DNA of 34,627 bases from Deltaproteobacteria bacterium (GTDB lineage Bacteria > Desulfobacterota > Desulfomonilia > Desulfomonilales > Desulfomonilaceae), in NCBI GenBank assembly GCA_016875095.1, contig VGSG01000044.1:1-34627 (forward strand). Direction: 5' to 3'. A model generated the notes under the pieces. The model made no database searches and was not told the DNA's origin. It saw only the letters and a program-made list of their open reading frames with translations. This document shows, piece by piece, positions 30,357-34,627 of the stretch (position 1 is the stretch's first letter; each line of letters starts with the position of its first letter). A program made the translations under genes and the position numbers.

Positions 30357-33300
30357 CTACGACGCGGCCCCGAGAAGCGTGTCGATTTCCTCAAAGACCT
30401 GCTCGTCCGTAAAGTGCTGCAATTGGATCGCCTTCCCGGGACAGACCGATGAGCAGATGCCGCAGCCCTGACAGAGCGCGGGCACTATCTCGGCCTTGTG
30501 CTGCTCGTTGATGAACGGAGCGCCGTAAGGGCACAGCCGCACACACGTGAGGCAGACTGCGCATTTTTCCGGCTCCACCTTTGAAATAACGCCTGCGAAC
30601 GTCATCTCTTTCTTGCTGAGCAGGAGGGATGCTCTCTGGGCTGCGGCGGTTGCTTGCGCGATCGACTCATCGATCGGTTTGGGGTAGTGCGCCATTCCGG
30701 CCAGGAATACCCCTTCCGTGGTGAAGTCCACAGGTCGCAGCTTCATGTGGGCTTCCACGAAATAGCCGTACGAATTGGTGGTCACCTTGAAGAGCTGGCT
30801 GATTTCCTTGTTTCCTTCCTCGGGATCAATGGCCGCGGCCAGAGTCAGCACATCCGCGGGGATCGTGATATCCTGGTCAAGCGCCGGATCTCGCACAATC
30901 ACGTTGACCTTATCGCCAACCGCTTCAACCCTCGGTTTGGCTTCCGGGTCGTACTTGATAAAGACCGTGCCCGCTTTACGGGCTTCCTGGTAGTACTTTT
31001 CCAGGAGGCCGTAGGTGCGCAGGTCTCGGTAGATGACGTAGCTCTTCATGTTGGGGTTGATTTCACGCAGCCGCAGAGCAAGTCGGACCGAACCGGAACA
31101 GCAGATCTTCGAACAATAAGGCCGCTCGTCGCAACGTGACCCCACGCACTGAATGAAGACCGCATTCTTAAGCTCTTTGAGCTTGGGATCGCCCGCTTGA
31201 ATCCGCTCTTCAAGCGAGTGCTGCGTCTCCACCGCCTTGTGCTCGCCGTAAAGGTACTCGGTCGGCTGAGATTCCCTCGCGCCCGTCGCGACGATAGCCG
31301 CGCCGAACTCCACCTGTCGGGATCTGCCGTCAAGCTGATAGATCGTGCCCTTGAAGTGGCCCACATGGCCGGAAAGATCGCCGAAGAAGGCTTCCTTGTA
31401 AAGGTCGATCTTCGGATGACCCTCCACTCTTGCGATCAAGTCACTCACAAAGGGCTTGATCTCTTCTCCGTGAATGGTCTTCTCGATGTACAGGGCATTT
31501 CCGCCCAGCTTGTCCGACTTCTCCACCAGGTACACCTGGAAGCCTTGATCGGCCAAGTTCAGGGCCGAAACCATCCCGCTTGCTCCACCCCCCAAAACCA
31601 GAGCGTTGGAGACCACTTCCATCTTGGATTTCTGCAATGGAGCCAGCAACGCGGCCCGCGCCACTGCCATCCTGGCCAAGTCCATCGCCTTGAGCGTGGC
31701 TCGTTCTTTGTCGTACCCGTGCACCCAGGAGCACTGATCCCGAATATTGGTCATGGTGAAGAGGTACGGGTTCAGCCCGGCCTTCTCCATAGTCAGTTGA
31801 AACATGGGCTCATGAGTCCGGGGGCTGCACGCGGAGACCACCACTCGGTTGAGATTGTGCTCCCGGATAATCTTAAGGAACTCCTCCTGCGTATCCTGCG
31901 AGCAGGAGAAGAGTTTCTCCGCGGCGTACACCACGTGAGGCAGGTCCTTTACGTGCTCCACCACTCGGGGCACATCCACCACATTGGCGATATTGATCCC
32001 GCAACGACAAATGAAGACGCCTATTCGAGGCTCTTCACCGACAACGTCTCTCTGGGGTGGGAATTGCTCCTTGGTGGTCAATGTATTGCGCGCGGAAGCG
32101 AGGAGCCGAGACGATGCGCCTGCGGCCGCGGAAGCTTCCATGACCGTCTGTGGGATATCCTTGGGACCCTGGAGCATCCCGGCCACAAACACGCCCGGGC
32201 GGCTGGTTTCCACCGGCCTGAAGCTGTCTGTTGACGCAAAGAACGATTCATTGAGGTCTATGCCAAGCTTTTCCGAAAGCTCTCGCGACTCGCTCGACGT
32301 GGTCAAGCCGGCCGCGAGCACTACGAGATCGAAAGGCTCGGTCGTAAGCTGCTGGTTATCATCCACGTAGGTGATGTTCAGGTTGTGGGTCTTTGGGTCT
32401 TCCACCACTCGGCTCACCATGGACCTGATGAATCGCACGCCGCCTTGGTTCTTGGCTCGCTCGTAGTATGCGTCAAAGTCCTTCCCGTACGCGCGCATGT
32501 CCATGTAGAAGATGGTGGGTTCCACATTGGGGTCATGCTCTTTTGCAATGACCGCTTCCTTGATGGAAGCCATGCAGCAGACCGCGCTGCAATGCGGCAT
32601 TCCATGCTGCGGGTCCCTCGATCCCACGCACTGAATCCATGCGATCTTTTTCGGGTGATGCCCGTCTGAAAGACGCTTCACCTCACCCGCGTACGGACCC
32701 GATGCGCTCAACATGCGCTCGAATTCCATGTTCGTGATCACGTTCGCAGCCGCGCCGTATGAGAATTCGCCCCGAATTTTTGACGGATCGATCAGCTCAT
32801 ACCCGGTAGAGAGGATGATGGTCCCCACATCCACCTCCCGATAGTCATCCTCGATGGAATGATCGATGGCGCCGGCGGGGCAAGCCTTCACGCACTCCAT
32901 ACACTCGGAGCAGACACCGCAGTTGAGGCAGCGGTTGGCTTCTCTGAGCGCCTCTTCTTCGGAAAAGGCCAGCTCAACCTCATCGAAGTTCTTCATCCGC
33001 TCCGAGATCGAAAGCTCGGGATTGACCGCCCTGGCCTCGGCTTTCATCTCCGGAATGGGCGGATATTCACGGTGTTCAGGCGTCTTAACGGGACGTCCCG
33101 CGGCCACGTCTTCGCCACGGAGATATCGGGTGATTGATACAGCCGCTTCGTGGCCCGCGCCCACAGCTTCCACGACCGTTGCCGGCCCTGTTCCTGCGTC
33201 ACCTCCTGCGAAAACCCCATCGATTGCAGTTGCGGCGGTGACCGGATCGACTTGGATCGTGTTCCACGGGCTCCTTGCCAGACCGGGCGCGCCTTCCCAC

Positions 33301-34627
33301 AGATCAGGATCGATCACCTGTCCGATCGCCGGTATCACCGCGTCGGTCTCTATCACAAACTCAGAGCCTTCAACCGGCACGGGTCGCCGACGACCGGTCT
33401 GGTCGGCGGGACCAAGCTCCATCCTGATGCACTGAATTCCCCGAACCGCGGCGCCGCCGTCGGTCATCACTTCCACAGGCGCCGCCAGGAACTGGATCTT
33501 GACGCCTTCCTCCAGCGCGGCCGAAACCTCCTCAACGTATGCGGGCATCTCGTCACGAGACCGCCTGTACAGGATCGTCACCTCGTCAGCGCCAAGCCGA
33601 ACCAGTGTGCGGGCCGCGTCGATAGCGACATTTCCACCGCCGATGACCACAGGCTTCTTGATATTGTTGGGGGAAGCGCCCAGCGCGGCCTGTCTCAGGA
33701 AGTCCACGCCTTGGATCACACCTTGGGCTTCTTCGCCCTTTATGTTCAGCGTGGCGCCCTTCTGACAGCCGACGCCAAGATAGATTGCTTTGTAGCCCTG
33801 AGCCTTGAGGTCGGTGATGGTCAGATTGGGCCCGAGCTGCATATTCGTCCGCGCGTCCACTCCGAGGTTTAGGATGTGTTGGATCTCTTTGTCGAGCAAC
33901 TCTCTCGGTAGGCGGTATTCCGGAATGCCCACCCGAAGCCAGCCGCCCAGGACCGGCCCGGCTTCGAAGATGGTAACCTTGTATCCTTCCAGGGCCAGAT
34001 AGTAAGCGCACGAAAGGCCCGCGGGACCGGAGCCTATAACGGCCACTTTTTCAGGTTTCGGCTGTATTTCCGGAAGCGTAAGCGTTGAATAGTCGATCTG
34101 ATCCGCCGCGAAGCGTTTCAGCTTGCAGATTGAGACCGGCTGATCTTTGAGACCTCTGCGGCAGACCTTTTCGCACGGGTGCGGACAGACACGGCCCAAG
34201 ACCCCCGGCAAAGGCAGATTCCTGTAAATAAGCTCGACGGCTTCTTTGTATTTGCCCTTGCTGATCAGCGCCACATAGCCTTGCACATTGATGTGGGCCG
34301 GGCACGCGATCACGCAGGGCGCCCGATCGGCCTTATCGATGACGAACGATTGCGGTATGGTTTGCGGAAATAGCCTGTAGGTCGCAGCTCGGTCGCTGAT
34401 ATTCTGGTCGAACTGGTTAGGAACCGCGACAGGGCACGCGGTGGCGCAGTCGCCGCACGCCTTGCACTTGTCCTTGTATATGTATCGGGACTTCTGACGG
34501 ATCCTGACCTTGAAGTGTCCCTCGTCGCCCGCGACATCGTCCACTTCGCTGTATGAGAGCAGTTCGATGTTGGGATTTTGTCCGACACTGACCAACTTGG
34601 GAGAGAAAATGCACGTCGAGCAGTCAT
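30357..34627 (-). CDS. hdrA: HdrA with an inserted GltD/NfnB-like NAD(P)H oxidoreductase module (5' end outside window)
   Basis: At least 1422 residues are visible; the frame is open at the window edge, beginning DCSTCIFSPKL, so the N-terminal FAD motif lies outside. Counting from the leucine codon at 34595: a ferredoxin motif CKACGDCATAC (44-54); then, at the place where other HdrA proteins have their second Cys group, an insertion of about 470 residues (95-565) with CPHPCEKVC, an FAD motif VIGSGPAGLS (187-196), a nucleotide-binding VIGGGNVAID (317-326) and GGDAGTGPATVVEA, the signature of glutamate synthase small subunit and NfnB. HdrA then resumes with [22 protein letters not shown], a second half with IGVFICRCG, LVLGGGASGM and two terminal ferredoxins. 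The insertion probably gives this HdrA direct NAD(P)H access. It is the first visible gene of the cluster. Confidence 0.92.
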   Translation of the reverse strand, partial: DCSTCIFSPKLVSVGQNPNIELLSYSEVDDVAGDEGHFKVRIRQKSRYIYKDKCKACGDCATACPVAVPNQFDQNISDRAATYRLFPQTIPQSFVIDKADRAPCVIACPAHINVQGYVALISKGKYKEAVELIYRNLPLPGVLGRVCPHPCEKVCRRGLKDQPVSICKLKRFAADQIDYSTLTLPEIQPKPEKVAVIGSGPAGLSCAYYLALEGYKVTIFEAGPVLGGWLRVGIPEYRLPRELLDKEIQHILNLGVDARTNMQLGPNLTITDLKAQGYKAIYLGVGCQKGATLNIKGEEAQGVIQGVDFLRQAALGASPNNIKKPVVIGGGNVAIDAARTLVRLGADEVTILYRRSRDEMPAYVEEVSAALEEGVKIQFLAAPVEVMTDGGAAVRGIQCIRMELGPADQTGRRRPVPVEGSEFVIETDAVIPAIGQVIDPDLWEGAPGLARSPWNTIQVDPVTAATAIDGVFAGGDAGTGPATVVEAVGAGHEAAVSITRYLRGEDVAAGRPVKTPEHREYPPIPEMKAEARAVNPELSISERMKNFDEVELAFSEEEALREANRCLNCGVCSECMECVKACPAGAIDHSIEDDYREVDVGTIILSTGYELIDPSKIRGEFSYGAAANVITNMEFERMLSASGPYAGEVKRLSDGHHPKKIAWIQCVGSRDPQHGMPHCSAVCCMASIKEAVIAKEHDPNVEPTIFYMDMRAYGKDFDAYYERAKNQGGVRFIRSMVSRVVEDPKTHNLNITYVDDNQQLTTEPFDLVVLAAGLTTSSESRELSEKLGIDLNESFFASTDSFRPVETSRPGVFVAGMLQGPKDIPQTVMEASAAAGASSRLLASARNTLTTKEQFPPQRDVVGEEPRIGVFICRCGINIANVVDVPRVVEHVKDLPHVVYAAEKLFSCSQDTQEEFLKIIREHNLNRVVVSACSPRTHEPMFQLTMEKAGLNPYLFTMTNIRDQCSWVHGYDKERATLKAMDLARMAVARAALLAPLQKSKMEVVSNALVLGGGASGMVSALNLADQGFQVYLVEKSDKLGGNALYIEKTIHGEEIKPFVSDLIARVEGHPKIDLYKEAFFGDLSGHVGHFKGTIYQLDGRSRQVEFGAAIVATGARESQPTEYLYGEHKAVETQHSLEERIQAGDPKLKELKNAVFIQCVGSRCDERPYCSKICCSGSVRLALRLREINPNMKSYVIYRDLRTYGLLEKYYQEARKAGTVFIKYDPEAKPRVEAVGDKVNVIVRDPALDQDITIPADVLTLAAAIDPEEGNKEISQLFKVTTNSYGYFVEAHMKLRPVDFTTEGVFLAGMAHYPKPIDESIAQATAAAQRASLLLSKKEMTFAGVISKVEPEKCAVCLTCVRLCPYGAPFINEQHKAEIVPALCQGCGICSSVCPGKAIQLQHFTDEQVFEEIDTLLGAAS

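Noticed and set aside
19077-34627. QmoABC complex of sulfate reducers
   Set aside because: There is no membrane-bound QmoC-like subunit or aprBA, and HdrB, HdrC and GltD-like modules are not part of Qmo.

Overview
The window looks like a chromosomal segment of a strictly anaerobic, GC-rich bacterium, most likely a Desulfobacterota (former Deltaproteobacteria) member of the sulfate-reducing or syntrophic kind. The reasons are the heterodisulfide-reductase-like (Hdr) gene cluster, a tungsten/molybdopterin aldehyde:ferredoxin oxidoreductase, selenocysteine usage, a selenium-metabolism-type LysR regulator, a LUD protein and small proteins of types I associate with this phylum. The assignment is inferred from gene content; there is no rRNA or other taxonomic marker in the window.

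Layout. 1-1010: the C-terminal end of a TPR protein whose DNA is a near-perfect 138-bp tandem repeat. 1153-1303: a 151-bp palindromic element. 1539-2447: a lone MoxR-type ATPase. 2774-3674: a membrane protein and a small Cys protein on the minus strand, followed by about 700 bp without a recognisable gene. 4375-8667: plus-strand genes for a sterol-desaturase-family di-iron membrane enzyme, a LysR regulator, a short ferritin-like protein and an AOR-family oxidoreductase. 8968-11657: a LUD protein and a dehydrogenase/hydratase fusion for beta-oxidation-type chemistry (minus). 12094-12756: a nitroreductase. 12912-14354: a GT87-like membrane glycosyltransferase (minus). 14546-17002: an ECF sigma factor, a zinc-binding anti-sigma factor and two Spy/CpxP/ZraP-like periplasmic proteins, closed by a clear terminator. 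17163-17342: a 59-residue Rho_N/SAP-like protein. 17429-18902: an isochorismatase-like hydrolase and a UbiA/MenA prenyltransferase (minus).

The right half, 19077-34627 (all minus strand, so read right to left), is the most striking part. It is one dense cluster: an HdrA carrying an inserted GltD/NfnB-like NAD(P)H module (cut by the window end), HdrC, HdrB, a full-length HdrA, MvhD, an HdrC-HdrB fusion, a split HdrA in two genes, a second MvhD, an FrhB/FdhB-like Fe-S protein and a zinc-ribbon protein. Three of these genes (both MvhD genes and the N-terminal HdrA gene) are interrupted by an in-frame UGA exactly where relatives carry a metal- or flavin-domain cysteine, and each UGA is followed within 15-20 nt by a perfect hairpin. 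I read them as three selenoproteins, not pseudogenes.

Taken together, the Hdr cluster probably encodes one or two large cytoplasmic, flavin-based electron-bifurcating or confurcating assemblies that exchange electrons between NAD(P)H, ferredoxin and an unknown disulfide or other acceptor. No hydrogenase or formate dehydrogenase catalytic subunit is present in the window. The plus-strand selenium-type LysR gene fits a selenium-dependent anaerobic lifestyle, but any regulatory link to the Hdr cluster is inference.
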